Assembly (NCBI GenBank): GCA_900546645.1
Contig: URDR01000017.1
Location: 1-43,113, forward strand
DNA length: 43,113 nucleotides
Direction of reading: 5' to 3'
Source of the DNA: an uncultured Bacteroides sp.
GTDB taxonomy: Bacteria > Bacteroidota > Bacteroidia > Bacteroidales > Bacteroidaceae
A program made the position numbers and the translations under genes. Below, in pieces: positions 32,363-40,222 of this stretch (position 1 is its first letter; the number at the start of each line of letters is the position of its first letter). The notes under the pieces were generated by a model. That model saw only the letters and a program-made list of their open reading frames with translations, was not told the origin of the DNA and made no database searches.

Positions 32363-34774
32363 ATGATGACAAATTATTTAGATGAACTGAACGAAAGTCA
32401 GCGTGCAGCGGTGCTTTATTGTGACGGACCTTCACTGGTGATTGCCGGGGCCGGATCGGGAAAGACCCGTGTGCTGACCTATAAAATAGCTTATTTGCTC
32501 GATCAGGGATACGAACCCTGGTCGGTGCTGGCACTGACATTTACCAATAAGGCAGCGCGTGAAATGAAGGAGCGTATTGCCCGGCAGGTGGGAGCAGAGC
32601 GGGCTCGTTCGTTGTGGATGGGAACCTTCCACTCGGTGTTTTCGCGGATTTTGCGTACCGAGGCAGAGACGATCGGTTTTCCGCCTCACTTCACCATTTA
32701 TGATGCTTCCGATTCGAAGAGTCTCATCAAGGCGATTATCAAGGAGATGGGGCTGGATGAGAAGACGTATAAGCCGGGTTCGGTGCAGAGCCGTATCAGC
32801 AATGCCAAGAACCATCTGGTGAGTCCGGAGGCTTATGCTTCTTGCCGTGAGATGGTGGAGAATGATCAGGCTGCCAAGATGCCGCTGGTAAGGGAAATCT
32901 ATACCCGTTACTGGGAACGTTGCCGGCAGAGCGGGGCGATGGACTTTGATGATTTGCTGGTTTATACGTATCAGCTGTTTAAGCAGCATCCGGATGTGTG
33001 TGCCCGGTATGCCGAGCGTTTCAAATACATCCTGGTGGATGAGTATCAGGATACCAACTTTGCCCAGCATAGCATCGTGTTGCAGCTTACCGGACTGCAC
33101 CGCCGGGTGTGTGTGGTGGGCGATGATGCGCAGAGTATCTATTCGTTCCGAGGGGCAAACATCGATAATATACTGAAGTTTACGCAACTCTATAAAGATG
33201 CCCGGCTTTTTAAGCTGGAACAGAACTACCGCTCTACGCAGACCATTGTAAAGGCTGCCAATAGCTTGATTGCCAAAAACCGGGAGCAAATCCGCAAGGA
33301 GGTGTTCTCTGAGAAAAAGGTGGGCGACCCCATTCAGGTGCTGAATGCTTACAGTGATGTGGAAGAAGGAGAGATTGTCGCCAATAAGCTGGTGCAGCTT
33401 CACGTGCGCGAAGGTTATGCTTACGATGATTTCGCCATTCTTTATCGCACCAATGCACAGAGCCGTATCTTTGAGGAGGCACTCCGCAAGCGCATGTTGC
33501 CTTACCGCATTTACGGGGGATTGTCGTTTTACCAGCGCAAGGAAGTAAAGGATGTGATTGCTTATTTCCGTCTGGCTGTAAACCCCAACGATGAGGAGGC
33601 GTTCAAGCGTGTGTTGAATTATCCGGCAAGAGGAATCGGAGATACCACACTGGGCAAGTTGGTTGCAGCTGCTTCGCAGGCAAAGGTAAGCTTGTGGGAG
33701 GTGCTGAATGACCCCTTGACTTACGGACTTGCCATTAATAAAGGGACGCATACCAAACTGCAGAATTTCCGTTCGCTGGTTCAGGGCTTTGTGGAAGCTG
33801 CCGAACAGAAAGATGCGTATGAACTCGGACAGGATATTGTGCGACGTTCGGGCATCATGGCAGATATTACCCAAGACCGTTCGCCGGAGAATCTGAGCCG
33901 GCAGGAGAACATTGAAGAGTTGATTAACGGTATGAACGTGTTTTGCGACTCGCGGAAGGAAGAAGGAAATACCCATATTTATCTCACCGATTATCTGTCG
34001 GAGGTGGCTCTGCTGACCGACCAAGACAGCAAGGAGGATGAAAACCAGCCTAAGATTACGCTGATGACCACTCACTCTGCCAAGGGACTGGAGTTTAAGA
34101 ATGTATTTGTGGTGGGCATGGAAGAGGGGTTATTCCCCAGCCTGATGTCCGACTCTCCCCGTGCGCTTGAGGAAGAACGCCGTTTGTTTTATGTGGCACT
34201 TACCCGTGCCGAAGAGCATTGTTTCCTTTCGTATGCCAAGAGTCGCTTCAAGTTTGGAAAGATGGAATTTGGTCGCCCCAGCTGCTTCCTGAAAGACATT
34301 GATAGCCGTTACCTCAGCTTGCCTCAGGGAGAGGTGCTGACACGGCAGATAGAAGAGGGAGTGAACCGTTTCCGCCGTGACTCATCGGGAGGGTATGGAA
34401 CTGCCGTTTCTGCTGCTTCTGCTGCTTCTTCTGCGCACGGACGGACGTATGAACGCACTTATGAGCGTCCGGTGCGTGAGGAAGGACCATCGATGTTTGA
34501 TGGAGGAGAAATTCCTCAAGAGCCTCATCGCTTTGTGAAACCGGCTCCTCAGCGTACCTTGCGTAAGGTTTCTTCTGCTGTATCGGCCTCATCGGCTACG
34601 GGAGGAAGTGCTCCTGTATCGGCAGGTCAGTTGATAGAGCATGAACGCTTCGGGCGTGGAGAGATTATCCGCGTGGAAGGTACGGGAGACAACTGTAAGG
34701 CTACCGTGCGTTTCCAGCATGCAGGCGAGAAGCAACTCTTGCTGAAGTTTGCCCGCTTTAAGGTAGTGGAATAA
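32363..34774 (+). CDS. UvrD/PcrA-type SF1A DNA helicase
   Basis: A protein of about 803 aa. Motif I is AGAGSGKTRVLTYKIAYLL, motif Ia is LTFTNKAAREMKER, and motif II is YILVDEYQDTN. GDDAQSIYSFRGA is motif III, LEQNYRST motif IV, TTHSAKGLEFKNVFV motif V and VALTRAEEHC motif VI. A low-complexity Ala/Ser linker follows, and the C-terminal LIEHERFGRGEIIRVEG is the PcrA Tudor-like RNA-polymerase-binding module. It translocates 3'-5' in repair and in resolving replication/transcription conflicts. I start at ATG 32363 (MMTNYLDELNESQ; 32366 is also possible) because the 19-residue extension from TTG 32306 is not family-like. Confidence 0.95.
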   Translation: MMTNYLDELNESQRAAVLYCDGPSLVIAGAGSGKTRVLTYKIAYLLDQGYEPWSVLALTFTNKAAREMKERIARQVGAERARSLWMGTFHSVFSRILRTEAETIGFPPHFTIYDASDSKSLIKAIIKEMGLDEKTYKPGSVQSRISNAKNHLVSPEAYASCREMVENDQAAKMPLVREIYTRYWERCRQSGAMDFDDLLVYTYQLFKQHPDVCARYAERFKYILVDEYQDTNFAQHSIVLQLTGLHRRVCVVGDDAQSIYSFRGANIDNILKFTQLYKDARLFKLEQNYRSTQTIVKAANSLIAKNREQIRKEVFSEKKVGDPIQVLNAYSDVEEGEIVANKLVQLHVREGYAYDDFAILYRTNAQSRIFEEALRKRMLPYRIYGGLSFYQRKEVKDVIAYFRLAVNPNDEEAFKRVLNYPARGIGDTTLGKLVAAASQAKVSLWEVLNDPLTYGLAINKGTHTKLQNFRSLVQGFVEAAEQKDAYELGQDIVRRSGIMADITQDRSPENLSRQENIEELINGMNVFCDSRKEEGNTHIYLTDYLSEVALLTDQDSKEDENQPKITLMTTHSAKGLEFKNVFVVGMEEGLFPSLMSDSPRALEEERRLFYVALTRAEEHCFLSYAKSRFKFGKMEFGRPSCFLKDIDSRYLSLPQGEVLTRQIEEGVNRFRRDSSGGYGTAVSAASAASSAHGRTYERTYERPVREEGPSMFDGGEIPQEPHRFVKPAPQRTLRKVSSAVSASSATGGSAPVSAGQLIEHERFGRGEIIRVEGTGDNCKATVRFQHAGEKQLLLKFARFKVVE

Positions 34775-34803
34775 GCGGTGCTGTTTTTCAGCAGACTAGG
34801 CTT

Positions 34804-34939
34804 GAAATGAAGAATGATGAATGAAGAATGATGGATGAAGAATATAAGTGATAAGTCAACTGTTTTCTGAAGCCTAGTTATCTGAGAACCCAAAAACTCA
34901 AGAACTTAAAAAACCAAAAACTCAAGAACTCAAAAAATA
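34804..34939 (+). repeat. dispersed leader repeat, copy upstream of nspC
   Basis: It starts with GAATGATGAATGAAGAATGAT-like simple sequence. A unique block GATAAGTCAACTG...TCTGAAGCCTA follows. It ends in two AAAAACTCAAGAACTNAAAAA units running directly into the nspC ATG. A related copy, in the same orientation relative to its gene, precedes yqgE. Confidence 0.7.
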
Positions 34940-36103
34940 ATGCTAATCCCCAACCAAGTACCCACACCATGCTACGTCATGGAAGAAGAACTGCTCAGAA
35001 AAAACCTGAGCTTGATTAAACACGTGGCAGACACTGCCGGAGTAGAAATCATATTAGCCTTCAAGGCCTTTGCCATGTGGAAGTCGTTTCCCATATTCCG
35101 TGAATACATCCGTTACACCACAGCCAGTTCGGAATATGAGGCACGCCTCGCTTTCGAGGAGTTCGGCAGTAAGGCACATACCTATTCACCGGCTTATACG
35201 GAGGCTAACTTTCCGGCTTTTATGCGCTACAGCAGCCACATTACGTTTAACTCGCTCTCACAGTTTCATCGTTTCTATCCGATGACGAAAAGCGCAGACG
35301 AGCCTGTTTCATGCGGTTTGCGTGTGAATCCTGAATACTCGGAAGTAGAAGTGGAGCTCTATAACCCCTGCGCTCCGGGAACCCGTTTCGGAGTTACAGC
35401 CGACTTGCTGCCGGAGGTATTGCCTGAAGGACTGGAAGGCTTTCACTGCCATTGTCACTGCGAATCGTCATCGTATGAGCTGGAACGTACCCTACAACAT
35501 ATTGAGGCGCGTTTCTCACGCTGGTTCCCTCAGCTGAAGTGGCTGAATCTGGGGGGAGGTCACCTCATGACCCGTGCCGATTACGATGTCAATCACCTGA
35601 TTCATTTGCTGAAAGGACTGAAAGCACGCTATCCGCATCTGCAAATCATACTTGAACCCGGTTCGGCATTTACCTGGCAGACCGGTACACTGGTGTCATC
35701 GGTGGTGGATGTAGTGGAGAGCCGCGGTATACGCACTGCGATTCTTGATGTGAGCTTTACCTGCCATATGCCCGACTGTCTGGAGATGCCATACCAGCCC
35801 CGTGTGCGTGGAGCTGAGTCACTTCCGGCAGAAGCCGTCAAGACGGCTCAGGCAGGCGACTTTATCTATCGTCTGGGAGGAAACAGCTGCTTGAGCGGTG
35901 ATTATATGGGAAGCTGGCGCTTCGATCATGAACTGCAGGTGGGTGAACGCATCGTCTTTGAAGACATGATTCATTACACCATGGTCAAAACCAATATGTT
36001 CAACGGCATTCATCACCCGTCGGTAGCCTTGCTTCATGCCGATGGCGAGGTGGAGGTGTACCGCACCTTCGGTTACGAAGATTACCGCGACCGCATGTGC
36101 TGA
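34940..36103 (+). CDS. nspC: carboxynorspermidine decarboxylase
   Basis: A 387-aa PLP-dependent decarboxylase of the alanine racemase fold (group IV). The PLP lysine is K42 in ILAFKAFAMWKSF. GFHCHCHCESSS and LNLGGGHLMTRADYD bind phosphate and substrate. ILEPGSAFTWQTG and SFTCHMPDCLEMP complete the site. It makes norspermidine or spermidine from the carboxy intermediate, the usual polyamine route in Bacteroides. The partner dehydrogenase is not in the window. The 3' end overlaps the convergent symporter gene by 22 bp. Confidence 0.95.
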   Translation: MLIPNQVPTPCYVMEEELLRKNLSLIKHVADTAGVEIILAFKAFAMWKSFPIFREYIRYTTASSEYEARLAFEEFGSKAHTYSPAYTEANFPAFMRYSSHITFNSLSQFHRFYPMTKSADEPVSCGLRVNPEYSEVEVELYNPCAPGTRFGVTADLLPEVLPEGLEGFHCHCHCESSSYELERTLQHIEARFSRWFPQLKWLNLGGGHLMTRADYDVNHLIHLLKGLKARYPHLQIILEPGSAFTWQTGTLVSSVVDVVESRGIRTAILDVSFTCHMPDCLEMPYQPRVRGAESLPAEAVKTAQAGDFIYRLGGNSCLSGDYMGSWRFDHELQVGERIVFEDMIHYTMVKTNMFNGIHHPSVALLHADGEVEVYRTFGYEDYRDRMC

Positions 36104-37563
36104 TTTTCCAGCACCGGATGATGCCGCAGGCTGAGCAACATCAGTCCCCCGAAAGTAAGCAGTCCGTTCACCATCAGCATCTCATAGCCAAAGCGATAGC
36201 CGGTGGTGGCGGATACGAAAGAATCGGTGAGATAGCAGATGACCGGTGAGGCTATGGCTACATACGGCACATAGCGTCCGCGGGGAATGCGCCGGGTAAA
36301 CAGACCGAATGCAAACAGTCCCAGAAGCGGACCGTACGTATAAGAGGCAAGCACATAAATCGTATCAATGACGCTTGAACTGCCAATGGCTTCAAACACC
36401 AGCATGCAGCTGATGAATAAGGCTGAGATGCCCAGATGAACCCATTTACGGATGCGTTGTGCCTGTTCTTCGCCATACCGGCCGATGTTCAGCAAGTCGA
36501 TGCAGCAGCTGGTGGTCAAGGCTGCGAGGGCAGAGTCGGCACTCGAAAAGGCAGCCGCAATGATACCGATGGTGAAAAGTATCAGTACCACATATCCTAA
36601 ATGACCTCCGGCAGCAAAGAGCGGAAGCATGTCATCGCCTTTGGCAGGAAGTGTCAGGCCGATTTGCGGGGCGGCAATGAGCAATAAGATTCCAAGCGAA
36701 AGAAACAGCAGATTAACCGGGACGAATGAAAATCCGTAGACATACATGTTTTTCTGGGCAGCACGCAGGTTGCGGCAAGAAAGATTCTTCTGCATCATGT
36801 CCTGATCAAGTCCTGTCATGACAATGGTGATAAAGATTCCGCTGAAAAACTGCTTGAAGAAGTTCTGTTTCGACTGCCAGTCATCGAATACAAAGATACG
36901 GCTGTATTCACTCTCGCTCACCATGCGGGCAGCCCCTGTAAGGTCGGTTCCCAGCAGCGAAGCCACCTGTACGATGATGATTCCCAGTGCCCCCAGCAGG
37001 CAGAGCGTCTGCAGGCTGTCGGTCCACACAATGGTGCGGATGCCGCTCTTCCGCGTGTACAGCCAGATTAAGATCACTGTGCCGATGGCTGTTACGGCAA
37101 AGGGAACATGATAAGCATCGAACACATAATGCTGGAGAATGAGGCAAACCAGATACAGGCGGGCGGCAGCTCCCAGCAGCTTGGAGAGGAAGAAAAAAGA
37201 AGCCCCCGTTTTATAAGCCTCTTTGCCGAAACGCTGTTCCAGATAGGTGTAGATAGAAGTGAGGTTCAGCCGGTAATAGAGCGGAAGCAATATGTGAGCG
37301 ATAATCAGATAACCGACAAAGAAGCCCATACAGGTCTGCATATACGTCATATCAATCGATTTTACCATACCCGGCACCGAGACAAAGGTCACACCTGAGA
37401 GTGAGGCACCTATCATGCCGAAGGCAACGATGAACCAGGGCGACTGGCGGTTGCCCCGGAAGAACGCATCATTGTCGGTATGATGGCTGGCAGTAAGGCG
37501 TGAAATAAAAAGTAGCAATCCGAAGTAAAGGACTATGGTGAGGAGAATAAAAATACCGTTCAT
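36082..37563 (-). CDS. sodium:solute symporter (SSS family)
   Basis: A 493-aa inner-membrane transporter with about 13 helices. It begins MNGIFILLTIVLYFGLLLFI. FIVAFGMIGASLSGVTFVSVPGM, quoted in part as GMIGASLSGVTFVSVPG, is the SSS sodium-site motif. AAAFSSADSALAALTT is the second core motif. The solute is unknown; the closest types are sodium-linked sugar/sialic acid or proline transporters. I chose ATG 37563; a 40-residue extension to 37683 would run into the recR promoter and has no family support. The gene converges on nspC. Confidence 0.9.
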   Translation of the reverse strand: MNGIFILLTIVLYFGLLLFISRLTASHHTDNDAFFRGNRQSPWFIVAFGMIGASLSGVTFVSVPGMVKSIDMTYMQTCMGFFVGYLIIAHILLPLYYRLNLTSIYTYLEQRFGKEAYKTGASFFFLSKLLGAAARLYLVCLILQHYVFDAYHVPFAVTAIGTVILIWLYTRKSGIRTIVWTDSLQTLCLLGALGIIIVQVASLLGTDLTGAARMVSESEYSRIFVFDDWQSKQNFFKQFFSGIFITIVMTGLDQDMMQKNLSCRNLRAAQKNMYVYGFSFVPVNLLFLSLGILLLIAAPQIGLTLPAKGDDMLPLFAAGGHLGYVVLILFTIGIIAAAFSSADSALAALTTSCCIDLLNIGRYGEEQAQRIRKWVHLGISALFISCMLVFEAIGSSSVIDTIYVLASYTYGPLLGLFAFGLFTRRIPRGRYVPYVAIASPVICYLTDSFVSATTGYRFGYEMLMVNGLLTFGGLMLLSLRHHPVLENQHMRSR

Positions 37564-37671
37564 GTTTTTTCTTACGTTGGTTTCAAAATTCAGAGCGGTA
37601 AAGATACGGCTTTTTTGCCGAATGGGAACCATCTGTGGGGTAGAGATACCAATAAAAACGTTATCTTTGCA

Positions 37672-37679
37672 CGCTGGAA
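37672..37679 (+). promoter_or_regulatory. -7 element for recR
   Basis: TATCTTTG, a perfect TAnnTTTG, 30 nt before the ATG at 37709. The divergent symporter gene has a near match, TATCTTTA, on the minus strand at 37599-37606. Confidence 0.6.
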
Positions 37680-37708
37680 ACAATAACAGGAAACATTAAC
37701 AGGTAAAA

Positions 37709-38326
37709 ATGAATCAACAATATCCATCGGTTTTGCTGGAAAAGGCAGTGGGCGAGTTTGCCAAACTTCCCGGTATCGGACGTAAAACAGCCATGCGTCT
37801 GGTGTTGCATCTGCTGCGGCAGAATACAGATGCAGTAGAGGCGTTTGGCCATGCGATGATAACTCTGAAACATGAAGTGAAATACTGCAAGGTATGTCAT
37901 AATATATCGGATACAGATGTATGCCGTATCTGCTCCAATCCGGGACGTGACGCATCGACCGTGTGTGTGGTCGAGAATATCCGCGATGTGATGGCGGTAG
38001 AAAATACCCAGCAGTTTAAGGGACTCTATCATGTATTGGGCGGAGTGATTTCGCCTATGGACGGCATCGGTCCTTCTGATCTGGAAATTGAGAGCTTGGT
38101 GGAGCGGGTGAAAAGCGGGGTAGTGAAAGAGGTGATTTTGGCATTGAGCTCAACCATGGAGGGAGATACCACCAATTTCTTTATCTTCCGGAAGCTGTGC
38201 AGTTTTGATGTGAAGCTCACAGTGATTGCCCGGGGAATTTCTATCGGTGATGAACTGCAGTATACGGATGAAGTCACGCTGGGACGGTCTATCGTGAACC
38301 GTATTGCTTTTACCGGAACGATGTAA
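37709..38326 (+). CDS. recR: recombination mediator RecR
   Basis: A 205-aa protein. A helix-hairpin-helix covers LPGIGRKTAMRLV (residues 20-32). The zinc finger uses C60, C63, C72 and C75 (YCKVCHN...VCRICSN). The Toprim domain starts at VCVVEN (E89), and YHVLGGVISPMDGIGP is the conserved core. It works with RecO/RecF to load RecA at gaps. Length is standard. It is first of three plus-strand genes with no obvious functional link to the next two. Confidence 0.97.
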   Translation: MNQQYPSVLLEKAVGEFAKLPGIGRKTAMRLVLHLLRQNTDAVEAFGHAMITLKHEVKYCKVCHNISDTDVCRICSNPGRDASTVCVVENIRDVMAVENTQQFKGLYHVLGGVISPMDGIGPSDLEIESLVERVKSGVVKEVILALSSTMEGDTTNFFIFRKLCSFDVKLTVIARGISIGDELQYTDEVTLGRSIVNRIAFTGTM

Positions 38327-38384
38327 ATAAAACATCGTCTGCTCGTCGCCTGACACTTCATCAACTAAAAAAAGAAAGAAAAAT

Positions 38385-38831
38385 ATGGAAAAAGAACTGA
38401 ACCGTTTGCTGCGTTGCTTACGTATGGAATACGCATTGTTATGGATAGGAGTAGGCTTGCTGGTGCTTCTCTATGAAACCGACTGCTTGCCGCAGGGCGT
38501 TTTGATAGAAGATGCTCAAGCCGATTATGCAATGCAGGTTGCCGGCATCTTGCTGGCTGTAAGTATGATTCCCATTTCATTGTGTCTGTTCAGTCTTTCG
38601 CTGACTCGCTATGTGCAGCATCTGTCACTGCCTGACGCCTTGAAAAGTTATCGCCGCTGGAGCGAAGTGCGTCTGGCACTGCTGTTTGCTACGGCGTTGT
38701 TTAATTTCTCGGCTTATTACTGCACGCTGAATACCACCGGACTGCTTTGCGGAGGAATGGTACTTGTGGCATCTCTGTTTTGTGTGCCGGGGCGTGAACG
38801 CCTGCTGAGTGAGTTGAATCTGGAAAAATAA
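38385..38831 (+). CDS. 148-aa membrane protein of unknown function
   Basis: No family recognised. Four hydrophobic segments are visible: about residues 14-29 (YALLWIGVGLLVLLYE), 48-68, 100-118 and 122-137. An amphipathic, charged N-terminus (EKELNRLLRCLRME) and a charged C-terminus (RERLLSELNLEK) face the same side. It lies between recR and a GNAT gene (6 nt gap to the latter), a layout that suggests co-translation with the acetyltransferase. Confidence 0.8.
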   Translation: MEKELNRLLRCLRMEYALLWIGVGLLVLLYETDCLPQGVLIEDAQADYAMQVAGILLAVSMIPISLCLFSLSLTRYVQHLSLPDALKSYRRWSEVRLALLFATALFNFSAYYCTLNTTGLLCGGMVLVASLFCVPGRERLLSELNLEK

Positions 38832-38837
38832 AAGCTT

Positions 38838-39362
38838 ATGAGTGAGAATGCTACCCTGTTGAGCCTGCGTGCACCTGAGCCCGAAGATTTAGATGTGATG
38901 ATGGAACTGGAAAACGGGATGGAGCCTTGGGAAGTGAGTACTTCTACAGGGCCTTATTCGCGCTATCAGTTGAAGTGCTTTCTGGAGGAGTCGCAAAACG
39001 ACCTTTACACCGACCGCCAGCTGCGTCTGATGATTGTTCACCGGGAGAAAGGAGTGGTGGGTATGCTCGATCTCTGTTCATTCGACCCCCGTCATAACCG
39101 GGCAGAAGTAGGCATCATCATAGACCGGAAGCATCGCAGGCAGGGGATGGGAAGTCAGGCGCTGGCTTTGCTTGAATCACACTGTTTCGGCTTTCTGGGA
39201 ATCCGCCAGCTGTATGCCTACGTATGCGAGGCCAATGAAACCTCCATGCGCTTGTTTCGCTCCATGGGCTATATACCCTGCGGCACCCTTCATGAGTGGG
39301 TACGTATCGGCAATACCTATCACGCGGTGTGTCTGTTTCAGAAACTGAATGCAAACCGTTAG
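38838..39362 (+). CDS. GNAT-family N-acetyltransferase
   Basis: A 174-aa acetyl-CoA dependent transferase. The acetyl-CoA loop is AEVGIIIDRKHRRQGMGSQA, with R-R-Q-G-M-G (motif A), followed by YAYVCEANETSMRLFRSMGY (motif B). The overall form resembles RimJ/SpeG-type acetyltransferases; the substrate could be a protein N-terminus, polyamine or antibiotic. Its stop overlaps the stop of the convergent yqgE gene by 4 bp. Confidence 0.9.
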   Translation: MSENATLLSLRAPEPEDLDVMMELENGMEPWEVSTSTGPYSRYQLKCFLEESQNDLYTDRQLRLMIVHREKGVVGMLDLCSFDPRHNRAEVGIIIDRKHRRQGMGSQALALLESHCFGFLGIRQLYAYVCEANETSMRLFRSMGYIPCGTLHEWVRIGNTYHAVCLFQKLNANR

Positions 39363-39952
39363 TTGAGCGAAGGAATCACCGGATACTTTGCCCAAAAGGA
39401 GTAAGGATGTCCCAAATCGTTCATGCAGTCGGTCCAGAAATTGTGGAAATGATTCTGCAGAAACCTCATCGGATGGCTGTTGCCTATAATCCAGGCATTG
39501 TTATCTATTTCTTTCTGAAGCTGGTTATACGACCATCCGGCATATCCGGTAAAAAAGCGGATGCGTCCCTCTGTGGGCTTTTCGCTGCGTATGTAGTTTT
39601 TTATATATTCAAAATCGCCGTTCAGATAAACTCCGCCTCCTAAGGGAAATGCTCCGTCCAGTTCTTGGAAGGTGTGGATGAAGAACAGGGTTTCTCTATC
39701 TACCGGACCTCCCAGAAAGACGGGAACCTCAGGAGCATCTTTTAATTCCGGAATCATCTGATTCAGCGTAATAGATCCTTTAAACCGCTTGTTCATGACG
39801 AGTCCCAGACTCCCTTCCGTATCGTGTGAAATCATCAGAATAACCGACCGTACGAAGTGATAGTCATTCAGTAGCGGAGAAGCTATCAGGATGCTTCCTT
39901 CATGGAGGGGAGCTGTTTGGTTTGAGGTTACTTGAAAGATGCGCATGTCCAT
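39359..39952 (-). CDS. yqgE: YqgE/AlgH family protein (UPF0301)
   Basis: A 197-aa protein. Its hallmarks are GSILIASPLLNDYHFVRSVI, GSLGLVMNKRF, VFLGGPVDRETLFFIH, FPLGGGVYLNGDF and RFFTGYAGWSYNQLQKEI, all of the AlgH family. The biochemical role is not established; in other bacteria AlgH influences transcription. ATG 39952 or the in-frame ATG at 39946 may be used. A leader repeat ends just before the start. Confidence 0.95.
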   Translation of the reverse strand: MDMRIFQVTSNQTAPLHEGSILIASPLLNDYHFVRSVILMISHDTEGSLGLVMNKRFKGSITLNQMIPELKDAPEVPVFLGGPVDRETLFFIHTFQELDGAFPLGGGVYLNGDFEYIKNYIRSEKPTEGRIRFFTGYAGWSYNQLQKEIDNNAWIIGNSHPMRFLQNHFHNFWTDCMNDLGHPYSFWAKYPVIPSLN

Positions 39953-40079
39953 TTGGGTTGAGTTTTTAAGTTCTTGAGTTTTTAAATTTTTAAGTTCTTG
40001 AGTTTTCAGATCATTAGTAGGCTTCAGATAGCAGTTGGCTTATCATTCTTCATTTCTTCATTTTCCAAAACTTGAGTAA
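39953..40079 (-). repeat. dispersed leader repeat, copy upstream of yqgE
   Basis: Read on the minus strand it has ATGAAGAAATGAAGAAT, then GATAAGCCAACTGCTATCTG, AAGCCTA, and two AAAACTCAAGAACTTAAAAA units ending near the yqgE ATG. The order and much of the sequence match the copy before nspC. The unique block differs by about three bases in 25. Confidence 0.7.
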
Positions 40080-40166
40080 GTTACATATTCTTCTGGAGAA
40101 ACAAAAGAAAAATACGGTTTTCTTTTATTTCTTTTTTGGCATACTATTTAAAAACAATCTAAATTG

Positions 40167-40198
40167 TTTGTTTGCGTTTGGGTAATCAATTATATTTG
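40167..40198 (+). promoter_or_regulatory. consensus promoter of feoAB
   Basis: TTTG (40167-40170), 20 nt, then TATATTTG (40191-40198), which is 24 nt before the ATG. No clear Fur box was found by eye. Confidence 0.75.
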
Positions 40199-40222
40199 CA
40201 TCCAAAATAGAAATGGAATAAA

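Noticed and set aside
32432..34075. 547-codon minus-strand open frame opposite the helicase
   Set aside because: It is a shadow of the UvrD/PcrA gene: rich in His/Leu/Ile, with no recognisable motif. Long antisense frames arise from codon bias.
36104..37683. Longer start (37683) for the symporter
   Set aside because: The extra 40 residues cover the recR promoter region and do not resemble an SSS N-terminus; ATG 37563 gives a normal start.
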